A stretch of DNA of 64,000 bases from Vandiemenella viatica (Eukaryota; Arthropoda; Insecta; Orthoptera; Morabidae): assembly GCA_031002005.1 (NCBI GenBank), contig JARYHS010009186.1:257577199-257641198 (forward strand). The letters are read 5' to 3'. The notes beneath the pieces were generated by a model. That model saw only the letters and a program-made list of their open reading frames with translations, was not told where the DNA came from and did no database searches. Each line of letters starts with the position of its first letter. Position 1 is the stretch's first letter. A program made the translations under genes and the position numbers. Of the stretch, positions 13,401 through 25,400 are shown piece after piece.

Positions 13401-16400
13401 AATGACAGATTTATCTATAATGAGCATCATGCAGTGTTTGAGATTTGTGTTGTTAATTCATGGGTAAACTATAAAAAAAATGTTGGTTGGATAGATATAA
13501 GCAGAGGAGCCATCTTGTTTCAACACATTCCTTCACAGTGAACGGTGCAATGTAAACTGATTTACTAAGCTGTCCTAAACACCAGATGCTTCCCTGGCAT
13601 CAATCATGATATTATACATCTTTCTTTTCAACTCCACTAATGGTAAGCCAATCACTTTTTCAACTGCTTTATTTACTTTCTTCTTCTTCTTACTAGCAGT
13701 TATCCTGCATTTGCAGGGTCTGCTTTACTGGACTTCTTCATTTATTACTTATTATTGATTCTAATATTTGAACTGCTTCTATTATTAATAATTAATTTTA
13801 CTTTATTTTTTTGGTTGCTTTTACTTTTGTTTCTTCTGTTCCCATCTCCATCATCATACTAAATGCTCATTCTCTCCCATACATTTCCCCTTCGGAAACC
13901 AGTCTTGTTATTTCTTCCATAAATAACCAATCACTAACTTGTATTCTGGTTCATATAGCAGGCCATAGATTACAATTACTTTCTCAAATGATATGGGTAT
14001 CACAAAATATTATATATTCATTTTGGTTTTTACATCATTGCATACCTCATGCCTCCAACATGATAATTCACTTATCCCACGGTTTAAAACATGACACCTT
14101 AAATAATTTAGCCTTACTGCTATTACTGTCACAATTTTATATTACTGTAATTCTCATTTAATAGTTACATTAAGTACTTTCATATAGTGTTTTTAGAATC
14201 CCAGCACAACTCCTTCTGGTCCTCAAGATTTTCCCCACTTTTTCTATTATATCAAAAAAGCTATATACTTTGAAGAAACAAATAATTTGTGAAGGATAAT
14301 AAATAATACACCTCTTGTCCCAAAAGCTGGCTAAATATTTGATTTAACAGACCCTTGACTGTTACATTACATAGATTATTTCTTTGTTTTCTAGACATCC
14401 AGATTGATTTTTAAGATTTCAAAGGTTTTGAAATACTTTCAATTGTATGAAGAGGGATACAGATGGCAGAGGAAGACACCTGCTGGTTCAGTGTGTCCTC
14501 AAAACATTTAGAAGGCTTTTTCTTCTTACCTGACTAATGAATAGATCCTATACCAAATTAAATTGAATACCCATGTGTCTAAGACTGTGATATTAATCTT
14601 CACACCTTCCTTTATTGCATAGCATCCTCTCATGCAGACTAATACTCATGTCTCTTTCCTGCACTGAGCAATGCAACTGCCAACCCCATTTTTTTGCTCA
14701 GTTGCACATCCATCACATGTTCAGTTCAACATTGAAAAATGGAGCATATCATCTGTCAAATCCACTGCTGCCACATTTACAGAGGATGGAACAATACCTG
14801 ATAAACTGAGATGTAGGCCATCTCTTGACAGGTAAGTAAACCTCTTAACTTCCTGGCTATTTTTCCCCAAAGTCTTTACTGCATATAGTAAGAAGAAATG
14901 TTGTTCAGCCTCTGCTTCCTTGTCTTTTCATTCTCTTTTTAGCAAAAGGTCTTGCTGATTTGAGATTCACTTCATCCATTATTTGGAAGGTATGTTATAA
15001 ATGATTTAGACACAATGTAAGACTTTAACAATCACATCCAGCTCTTGCCAAATGCACAAGGGTTGATAACACCAACTTGCATTAAGCCGGGTGGTGATAG
15101 CTATGTATGCTGATGTATAGGTCAGTGTAAATTGGTTTCCTGCACATTCTGTGAGCGATCTGGGTAGCTCAGTGGTTAAGTCAATCACCATCATCATCAT
15201 CAGTGTTCTGTCCTCTCCATGCACTTCTGTCTTTCTCTTAACCCTTTGACTGCTATAGACATGTATACACGTGCACCCTCGCCGCCCTGTCTGTGCTCCA
15301 GACGTGTATACACGCGCCGCCTTGCCGCCCTGTCTGTGCTCTGGACGTGTATACACGTCCAGCCGCTTGGGTCCCTTTGTGCTCTGCGTGCGTTAACATG
15401 CTAGCCTCTTAGAGGCCTCGTCATGTAGCCATATTTCCACCCAGGGTGGTTAGTTGTTTTCCTTATTCAACCCTTGAGCGTTGGCAGCTGCGATCTAATT
15501 TGTGTTTCTCTTTTCCTTTTAGTTTTCGCTGAGAAAATGGAACGCCGTCGTGTTTTTACAATGGAAGAAATCATGGAGTTTCTTACTAGAAGCGACAATG
15601 AATATGATGTCATTGATATGGATCACAGTGATGACCCTTCGACAGGATCTCGAAGTAATAGTACTAAGCCGTGTACATCAGCTAGTGGAAAATGACCATT
15701 TGTCTCCACAAGTGAAAATTCTTGAGAATTTGAAGCTACAGATAGTGAGAGCGAAATGTGTGGAATAAGAGAATGCTTTAATGACACGTTTGACCGCATG
15801 CGCTTGACGATTAAGCTGTGGGATAAGAGTGTGGATTAGGTTAATATTCCAGCAGTTTGTCATTTTTCCTGATATTTCTAACAGAAGTTCATATGATATC
15901 TATTGATGATGAGACCTAAAGATACGCGAGAATCAGTTCACACTATATTTTCGCTATGAAGTGGTATAAAAAGTTCTTTTTCCTCATTCTCGAATACTGT
16001 ATTTTAAATGCTCACGCTCTTCGCCGTGTAGTAACTGGACGAAAAATGCAGTTGCAGAATTTCATCTGTCTCTGGTAAGGGGCATCCATACAATACGTGA
16101 GGTGTTTTTCCAAATTTCTGGCACCCCCCGACTTGTGAGACCTGGTTCGCGTGAAACCCCCCCCCCCCCTCCCGCCCCTAGAAATTGCCCTCACAACTTT
16201 TTGAGACCTATATTTTTTTAGGTCTCAACCTTCCAAAGCTGCACTTTTCGAGGAAATACCCCTCAAAAATCTACTTTCGCGTCAGATAATTATGTATGGT
16301 TTCGCTGTGATCTTGCTACAAATGCTACAGAATTGATGGGATGCCATTTGCAACTAGCAGCTGCCCTCTCGCCGTTGGATTGGGAATGGGTCGACCATTT

Positions 16401-19400
16401 CACCACAGGACAGCAAAATTCAACACTGAAGACGGCTACACGCAAGCAGTGCTGCAAATTCAACCGCCTATCACGGGATTCGCACGACGCTCAGCCAACA
16501 GAAGAGAGACGAACCGTAATTAACCTGTCAGGGAAGGAAATTGACGAAGGTGCTATCTCAGCCCTGAAGAAAGGATTAAACTTCGCACCGGCTCATCGTT
16601 CCGTACCTATCATGGGTATCATCAGCGGAGTGGAACAAGCAGTGCGGAATATTCCAGCAGACGCAGCAGAAGAGGTACGCAGGGAAACGACACGCATCCT
16701 GACGAGGGCCAAACCACCTAAGCCTAATATAACTAGAGCTGAACGAGACGGCTTACGTGTTTTACGTGAAGACTTCGAATTAATGGTTTTACCAGCTGAC
16801 AAAGGAAATTCGACTGTGATCTTAACCGACACTGACTACCACCAAAAGATACATGAAGTCTTAGATGACGACGCATATCGTCTGATTCCCCGCGATCCCA
16901 CGGCACGGATCACCAGGAAGACAAACATACTCATGAGAGAATCCGGATTGGCGGAAGAAACGGTGAAGAATCTAAGTGTCCGAGCCCCAAGACCACCAAG
17001 GTTATACGGCCTTACAAAAATACATAAAGAGCTTGTTCCAATGCATCCAATAGTGAGTGCTATAGGTTCGCCAACGTACAAGTTGGCTAAATATCTCACG
17101 CGTTTGTTAAATCCGTTGGTTGGTCAGTATGCACATCATGTTAAAAATTCTGCTGCCTTTGTTGAGTTGGTTAAAGAAATTAGGTTAGAACGTGACGATA
17201 TTATGGTCAGCCTGGACGTTACGTCATTGTTTACGTATGTGCCTTTAGGGGAAACTGTTGAACTACTTAGTGAACATTTTGATCCGAAACTTGTGGAGTT
17301 ATTCAGACACACCCTCACGTCTACGTACTTTGTGTACCAGGGCAAATACTACGAGCAAACAGACAGCGTGGCTATGGGGTCCCCGTTGTCTCCCGCAGTA
17401 GCTGACTTCTACATGGAACATTTTGAGCATATAGCTCTTGACACGGCTCCTTTAAAGCCTAAATGTTTCTACAGGTTTGTTGACGATACGTTTCTCATGT
17501 GGTCTCATGGAATTCCGGCATTATATGAATTCGTGAACCATCTTAATGGGATTCACCCCAACATTAAATTCATGGTAGAAATCGAAAGGAATGGATCACT
17601 TCCGTTTTTAGATGTTCTAGTGCGTCGGAAGCCTAATGGAAGGTTAGGGCACAACGTTTACAGAACACCTACACACACCGATCGCTATCTTAATGCTCAA
17701 AGTTTTCACCATCCTTCTCAGAAAGTGGGAGTGCTCAATACTCTTGTCCATAGGGCAAAGGTGGTGTCCGACAATGAACATTTAAAGGAGGAACTGCAAC
17801 ACCTGGAATTCATATTTCATGCCAATGGTTATAGCACTAAAGAAATCCAACGTGCAACCATCGGAAGACACAACAGAACCAAGACAGATGACAGAGATCA
17901 AGACAAGCTGTGTGCCTTTCTACCTATCTGTGGAGCAGTAACATCAAAAATAGCAAGATTACTCAATAAACAGGGCATCCGTTCGATTTTTTGACCTCCG
18001 CCAAAAATTGGACAGCTGTTGCGAACTCCGAAAGATAGTCTCAATCTTCGGGCTCCTGGAGTGTACAAAATTCCATGTGAATGCGGCACTTCTTATATAG
18101 GGTAAACCTTAAGGACAATTAATGAAAGACGAAAAGAACACATCAGATATTTTAAACTTGGACAAAAAGAAAAATCTGCCTTAGCCAAACACGCCATTGA
18201 CAATGGGCACGAGCCGTGCTTCGACAAAACGACACGCCTTTGTCATGCAAATAACTTTTGGGACAGTGTTGCGAAGGAGGCTATTGAGATTAGGCTTAGC
18301 AACAATGTTATTAATCGTGATCAAGGCCTCAATTTAAGCCAAGCTTGGAAGCCAGCATTTGGATTATTACAAACGAGATGGAATCGAGCCATATTAGGGC
18401 ATATGAGTGACCCGATCATGACGTCACCAAGCGAGCAGGGCCTAACTAGACCGCCCCTCCATGCGCTTTCCCCTCCGTTCCCGGCTGCTGGCGCTATATA
18501 ATAGACTACCGTGCAGCAGACTTCAGTAATGTTAAGCGGGGGGCTTGACAATGGAAGCAGTGCAAGCTTCCGAAACGTCGCCAGAGGGCTCAATTCTGAC
18601 GCGGCTTGAAACCCGAGAAGTTTTTATAAATACTTTCGCGTCATTTGAAGACTTTTTTTTTTAGCTCTACAGTCCAACAAGACCTCCCTCTCCCCCTTGG
18701 TAAGATTTCGCCAGAAACCCCCCCCCCCCATTTCACCTCACGTAATTTATGGACGCCCCTTGTTGAAGCATATACCAAGAACGAACCTAGCAATGGAAGA
18801 CGCTCTGGTAAAGAATATGGTCAAGGATTTACTGGGAGACATTTTCCAAATGTCATTCATATTGAAAATTCAAAAAAGAGCACGCCAATGCGTATATGCG
18901 CTGTATGTTCGAAACAGAAGTGCATCGAGAAACCAATGCAGAACATGTAATGTACCACTGTGTGTTATACCATTTTTCAAGGCTTACCACACAAAAAGAA
19001 TAATTAACCATGGGTAACTGCAGAGTAATAATTATATTACATTTATACGCCTCTATAACTAAACAAAATATAAAAACATATTTTTAACTTGCCAGTGGCG
19101 GTCCATAGCCGGGTCAAAAAGGTTGGAAAATATGTGCATATTTTGTGAAACGTATTTGGAAAGGTATTCTCTCCAGACAAATTACTATGTTCACAAACAA
19201 AAAACATTTCAGTTGCTGTAATATCTATTTAGTATATGAAGTACCGCATGTTTGCTTACGCAGACATTCACTTTTAGAGGAGCTTTAAACTGAAAAACTT
19301 TAGATGTTATATTAACCGCATTTATTTTGTATCTGGCGTTTCAAATCGCAGAGCGACAGCAGAAGAACGTCACACACAATGTAGCATAGCCATATGATAG

Positions 19401-22400
19401 AGGCTGCTTCCAAAATTCGGTGGCCCGGGAGATCGAAAACCGGCTGTGCTATTTGGAATACAGCCGAGTTGATGTTAAATTTCCCGCCGGTCCGTGGGAG
19501 TACCGTGGAAGACCCCGGAGTGCATGCCGGCTACCGGAAGACAATTAAAAACGCCCGCGAACCCAACTTGTGGTACCGGCTAGTCTTCCTGGGGCAGCCG
19601 AGCTCATCGGGCACGCCACCCATGTGCGAGTTTTTCCCGAACTCTCTTTTTTAATGTTGAACTCTAGTTGTGAAAATGCGAGTGTAATTTATAAAGTATT
19701 GCTAATGTGAACCGTTTTTAACTGAGGATTCTGCAATCTTCGGGTACATATATATATCTAGAAGTCCGATGTAATATATGTTCACGACTGGTGTGGGTTA
19801 AGATATGAACGCTATTAAACTTGGAAATTTAATTTTGTTATTCTTTTTTTATGTGATTCTTAATAAGCTGAATCACTGGCGACCGCGTCAGCAGAATTTG
19901 CTACTTCAAACATTTTCGTAAATGTATAAATCCCACCATCCGCGAGCATTAGTGTGCTTTTCTAAGAGAAGAAATGCAACATGGCTACCTATGGACAGGA
20001 CTCTCGCGACCTACGAATAAAGTGATTTATTAAGTAAACCGACGAGAAAAAAGTTAAAACGGTACATCAACAAACTTGTGAAGTGATAGCAGTGCGCCAG
20101 AAGATCCAAAACCAAAGAAGACGAGGAGCGGAGATATTTTACGCGGCCGCAACAACAGAGGAAGACCCGGCAGCGATAATTCGGGATAACAACTAACAAC
20201 TGATTGGAAGAAAATTGGAGGGCTCACAAGCGGCGCAGAACGTCGAAAGATAAGTGCAGTGCAGATAAAATTGAACAGTTAAAGGGAAACCCATTATAGG
20301 CGATTTTTTTTTCTCTCCTCTTTTTAAATTTTCACCATGAATAAGGAAAGCAGTTTTGAAAATGGGGGGGAAGCTAGTAAAGAAGATCCCCCAAGCCAGG
20401 AACCTTTGTTAGTATTTTTAAACACCGAGATACCAATCAATGAAAGTTTGTCACCAGCTCCTGAAAGCAGTCCACCAAACTCTGAAACTTGCTCTCCCAT
20501 ACTCACTACAAATGCATCAATATTTGAAGCATTTGAAGGTCCAGCAGATCCTGAGAAGGATAATCCAAACCTGATAGTTAAGATTTTCACAATGTTATCA
20601 AATTTATCAACTGATATCCAAACTAAGTTTGAAATACAATCAACTGAAATACAAAATAAATTCAAAAGTCATGCTGAAGATGTCCATAAAAGTTTCAGTA
20701 ATGGACTAGCAGCTCTGGAGTTAAAGTTAGAGGGTAAAATAAAGGAGGAATTAAAAGGGGTGACACAGAAACTTGATGAAGTCTGCAGTGAGGTAGAAAA
20801 GTGTAAACAGTCATGCCAAGTTGTTAGACAGGAGACACAGAAACAAATTGAATGCCTTGAAGTAAATGTCAGGCAAAGAATTGATAGTAATGAAAACAAT
20901 ATAGCAAATATCAAACAGCAAAATACTCAGTTGAGTATAAGACTTGAAGGAGTTGCAGAAAGAGTAGATGAAGTCGGTGAAAAGTATATTAAATTGGAAG
21001 CAGCTGTAGATGAAGTTGCAATAAGCTGTGAAATATTGGATAAGCGAGTGGGGAATTTAAGTGAGGATATGACTAAAATTCCCCAACTTCGAGAGTCAAG
21101 TAACCAAAATTGGGGAAGAATTACAAGAAGTGAAGTGCCATCTAAAGAAATCACAGGTGCAACATGTAGTTGGTTTGGCAAACCCAATGTCCCTGGCTAT
21201 ACCAGAAAAAATAGAAATTGAGAACTTTAGTGACAAGGGAGGGATCCATCCAGTAAATTTTATCAACAGTTTTGAGAAGTACAGGATTTTCAGTGTTTAT
21301 GATGACAGTGAAAAAATGAACAGTGTATATCAAAATTTAAGGGGTAGTGCTTGAATTTGGGGAGAAAGGCAGCTTCAGATTTGTAAAACGTATGCAGAAT
21401 TCAAAGCAAGTTTCCTAAATAACTTCTGGTCAGAGGAAAGGCAACATGAAGTTAAAAGGGGTCTCTGGTATGGCAGGAAATCTCAACCTGGGAGGGAATC
21501 ACTCAAAGATTTCCTTCTAAATGAAACTTCCAAATGTTATTACCTGAATAACCCACCACCTGAAAGAGAAATTGTGTTGGATGTTGCTCACAGGATGCCA
21601 GGGGAGATTCAAAAACTATTGGTCATGCATGATGTCAGAACGATTGAGGCAGCGAGTGAGTTTGTGCACCGATATGAAACCCAGTGCGTCAGAGATAGAT
21701 TCAAGGAGAGCTACCAGAACAGGATTCAGTTTAAAGATCAACGGGAATTCCGTCATGAAAGGCGAATGACATATGATCAGGAAAGAGGAAGAAATCAATT
21801 CCACACCAATGGAGGGGGGAGGAATTCTCCACCACATAGAAATAGTGAAAACAATGTTCGAAGAATTGGAAGAAAGGGAAGTCCTAAAGAATACTTTAGC
21901 CCAACAACAGTAGTAAGTAGTAATGATGTCACAAATGATCCCGGTACAAGCCAACAAACTAATGGTAGTGATACAAAAACTGAAGACTGCCGAAGTTTTT
22001 GGCCCGACTGAGGCAGATGGGTTAATAGGGTCGATACAATCATAACAGAGGAACCAGCTTAGAAGTATTTTCCACAACAACCCGAGTGAAGACTTAGCAG
22101 AGGAAGAGTTCCAGAAGGAAGAACAGGTGGTCCAATATAAAGTTTCCTCCCAAATGAGTTAATGAAAGTGGAGTAATAAACCGTGTATGTTGCTGCGTTC
22201 CTGACTTGAAGTAGTGCTGAGGGAGTAAAAGGTGGTATGTTAACATGAGAGTCAACAATCCACAAAGAATACACCTGGAGCATCGTCCAAGACAAAGAAG
22301 ACATCAATCATGAGTAATAAGTGTTCTGGATGTGCATCAGGAAGTGGTTTTTATCATTATTATTATTAGTGTTATTTACTCCATTGTTGCTGATGAAGGA

Positions 22401-25400
22401 CTCCATGAATATTAAGGGTAACATGAAATTCCGTGACGGCTCTGGAGTACAATTCGTGTTAAGTTTATTTGGACGAATATAAATGATTTTGTATTGTGTA
22501 TTTTGTGATTTAGCATAAGCAGACTACCGTTGTATCTTTGTTCTTTCTCTCTAAATATGTTAATATTCAGTTTACAGAATTTTCTTAGAGGGGAAGTGAT
22601 ACTTTAGTAAAAGTGACAATAGACATTTGGCATGGACAGTTAAAACTATGGTCTAGAACAATCATCGCACCCCAAAAGATGCAATTCAGATAATAATATA
22701 TTGTGTGGTCTCTTTGATATAATCTTGATGTGTTTCTCTGTCTCCTTGTGAAGCTATTTTGATGTTTACTGTTACTTATAAATTATTTTCTGTGTACATT
22801 TTAATAAGGACGTGTTTGGAAATATGTATTGAAGCCCCACACCAGTAAAGGGATATTATGTATGGTATTTAGGATAGGAACCCGAGGTTGCAATTTGTAT
22901 GTGAGTGAATGTGGAGTGAAGTTTGTAATTAATCTTGGGGAGCATTAGTCCATTGAAGAAGTTCATCATGGCCATTTTGTCTGAATATCCAAAATCTTAT
23001 GTTAAACTTGAGGGGGCTGTAGCATAGCCATATGATAGAGGCTGCTTCCAAAATTCGGTGGCCCGGGAGATCAAAAACCGGCTGTGCTATTTGGAATACA
23101 GCCGAGTTGATGTTAAATTTCCCGCCGGTCCGTGGGAGTACCGTGGAAGACCCCGGAGTGCATGCCGGCTACCGGAAGACAATTAAAAACGCCCGCGAAC
23201 CCAACTTGTGGTACCGGCTAGTCTTCCTGGGGCAGCCGAGCTCATCGGGCACGCCACCCATGTGCGAGTTTTTCCCGAACTCTCTTTTTTAATGTTGAAC
23301 TCTAGTTGTGAAAATGCGAGTGTAATTTATAAAGTATTGCTAATGTGAACCGTTTTTAACTGAGGATTCTGCAATCTTCGGGTACATATATATATCTAGA
23401 AGTCCGATGTAATATATGTTCACGACTGGTGTGGGTTAAGATATGAACGCTATTAAACTTGGAAATTTAATTTTGTTATTCTTTTTTTTATGTGATTCTT
23501 AATAAGCTGAATCACTGGCGACCGCGTCAGCAGAATTTGCTACTTCAAACATTTTCGTAAATGTATAAATCCCACCATCCGCGAGCATTAGTGTGCTTTT
23601 CTAAGAGAAGAAATGCAACAACAACCCTCCAGACGTATTTAGTACATGGCGGTCCGGTCGAACGCGGCATTCCAGCGCAGGTAAACAGCTTAGGCATAAA
23701 CAAAGCAGCACTCAGCGAGAGCTCGGCCGGGTGAACCGTAGCAGTTAAAGGGTTAAGGCCCATGTATTTGCCATTTTCCTTGACATTGTCAGTAATTTTG
23801 CACCTTCTTCTTCCTCTTATTCTCTTCCCACAAACTAAACATTCCAACACGTCTTTTAACAAGCACTTCCCTCTCAGCAAGTGTCCCATCCAGTTCTTCT
23901 TCCTCTTTTTTATGACTTGGAGTCAAGAGGCAGGAAATTTAAAGAGTTGTGTTTGATCGTACCAGCTATGCCAGGTCATTCCATGGTTCAGATTCCACAT
24001 TAAACCGTTGATTCCAGAGTAAAGGAACTGGCTGTCCTACCTATCGCACAAAGGCTTAGTACATCTGCTATGGGAGGAACCGACCAACCTTCGGGTTTTG
24101 GAATAAGTTAGTTTTTATACACTCCATGTCCCAGTATACCTTCCGAATTCCCTGTGATAAAAATATCCAGAAATGGCTGGCAATCCTCTACCCAGAAATT
24201 TCAGTAAATTATCTAATGCCTCTATCCTTGTGGTGAGTATCATCAACCAAGAATATGTAAAAACCAGTTCCCAGTTCCAAATATAGCTATAACTGGTGAC
24301 AGTGGCTTTCCTTAGTGACCCTGTCATGCTGTTTAAAATAATTTCATAAGAGAAGTATGTTGCAGTCAATATATTAAGGAAAAGTTTTGCCATTTATGGT
24401 TCAAAATGCAGCTTGATCAACTCCAGAGTATCATCATAAAGGATTGTTGTAAAAAGTAACTCCACATAAAAACAGACCACGATGTTATGAGGGCTGTTCA
24501 GAAAGTAACTTATGATGGTTGGGGATGGAGCCACCATCTTGGCATCAAAATGTTACTACACTCAGTATGCACCAAGCTGTCATTGAGTGTGGACTGTGAT
24601 TTTTCTACTTTTTTCATTGTGAATGATTGAAATGTGTACTTCAGTAGAAAATCCCATCAGTTGTGAGATGCAATCAGTGATTAGGTTTTTACTAGCAACA
24701 AACCTCAACTCAGTTGGAATTCGTCAGCAACTTTGTGAGGTGTACGGAGACAGAATAATGAGTGAAGATGGAGTGAGACAGTGGTGCATTCAGCTTAAAA
24801 TGGTCTCACCAGTGTTTATGATGAGGACCACTTTGGTTAGCCTAGCCTTGTGGCTGATGAAGTGATGATGAAAATCAATGATAAAATTTGCGAAAATCGC
24901 TGCTTTACGATTATGGACTTCTTGCTTCATTTCCCCCAAATTTGTCGAAGGTTACTGCATGAAACCGTATCAGAGAAGGTTGGTTATCAAAAGTTTTGCG
25001 CAAGATGGGTGCCAAAAATATTGACAGAAGCTCGCAAGAAACAGTGTCTTGCTGCATCACTGAATTTCCTTGAAGTAGGGTAATGCACATCTTGACTGTG
25101 TTGTAATGGGAGGTGAGACATGAGGCAAACTGTGAGGCAAAAAGAGAGTCCATGCAGTGGCAATACACAAGTTCTCCCTGAAAACCAATAAAATGTTTGC
25201 AAATGTTGTCAGCCAGAAAGATCATGGCAATTGTGTTTTGGGACACTGAGGGGATGCTTCTTGTTAATTTCCTTGACTATGGTGCACAATTAACTCAGAA
25301 AGGTATAGTGAAGTACTGAAAAAACTAAGGCCAGTGATACAAAACAAGCATCAAGGAAAACTGAGCTCAAAAATGTTGTTTTTTAACACGACAATGCATG

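Larger units (their letters stand above)
16285..18630 (+). mobile_element. Penelope-like retroelement (family A), 5'-truncated, inserted in piggyBac
   Basis: Flanked by a perfect 13-bp direct repeat TACTTTCGCGTCA (16272-16284 and 18631-18643). It carries a Penelope reverse transcriptase, a GIY-YIG endonuclease in the same frame after a stop, a TATA-like ctatataatag (18494-18504), a variant hammerhead fold (18542-18582) and the end acccgagaagtttttata. Two nonsense changes make this copy inactive. A second, more decayed 3' part is at 58700-59281. Confidence 0.88.
19380..23620 (+). mobile_element. Young LTR retroelement with gag but no pol
   Basis: Two LTRs (19380-19981 and 23018-23620) begin TGTAGC and end GCAACA. 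I see only two differences between them. Flanks carry a possible 4-bp duplication ACAA. The 3036-bp interior has a candidate primer site right after the left LTR (tggctacctatggacaggac), a coiled-coil ORF, a broken gag capsid frame, and a purine tract (gagggggc) just before the right LTR. No protease, reverse transcriptase, RNase H or integrase motif is present, so it must be mobilised in trans. Confidence 0.85.
15242..23752 (+). mobile_element. piggyBac-family DNA transposon carrying two later insertions
   Basis: The ends are inverted (CCCTTTGACTGCTA left; CCCTTTAACTGCTA on the other strand at the right, 13 of 14 matching). It is flanked by the piggyBac target site TTAA (15238-15241 and 23753-23756). 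Inside lie an N-terminal and two C-terminal transposase pieces, a Penelope element (16285-18630) and an LTR element (19380-23620). Without these the element is about 1.9 kb, with the catalytic core deleted, so it was non-autonomous or is decayed. Confidence 0.85.
15182..23950 (-). mobile_element. LINE 3' coding fragment, split by the piggyBac insertion
   Basis: The flanks of the piggyBac element join across a single TTAA into one minus-strand frame. [20 protein letters not shown] (from 23753-23840) continues as [17 protein letters not shown] (15241-15182). This resembles the C-terminal end of RTE-like LINEs (R-G-R-R-R, then a short helix and D-R-x-L). Only 15182-15241 and 23753-23950 belong to it; the intervening DNA is younger insertions. 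Confidence 0.6.

Noticed and set aside
15155..15180. tRNA-like A-box string ggtagctcagtggttaag
   Set aside because: No B box at the right distance and the region belongs to LINE and piggyBac flank; a chance or very old trace.
19394..19654. An 86-codon ORF identical in both LTRs
   Set aside because: It lies in the GC-rich first half of the LTR. Identity follows from LTR copying, and it shows no motif; likely chance.
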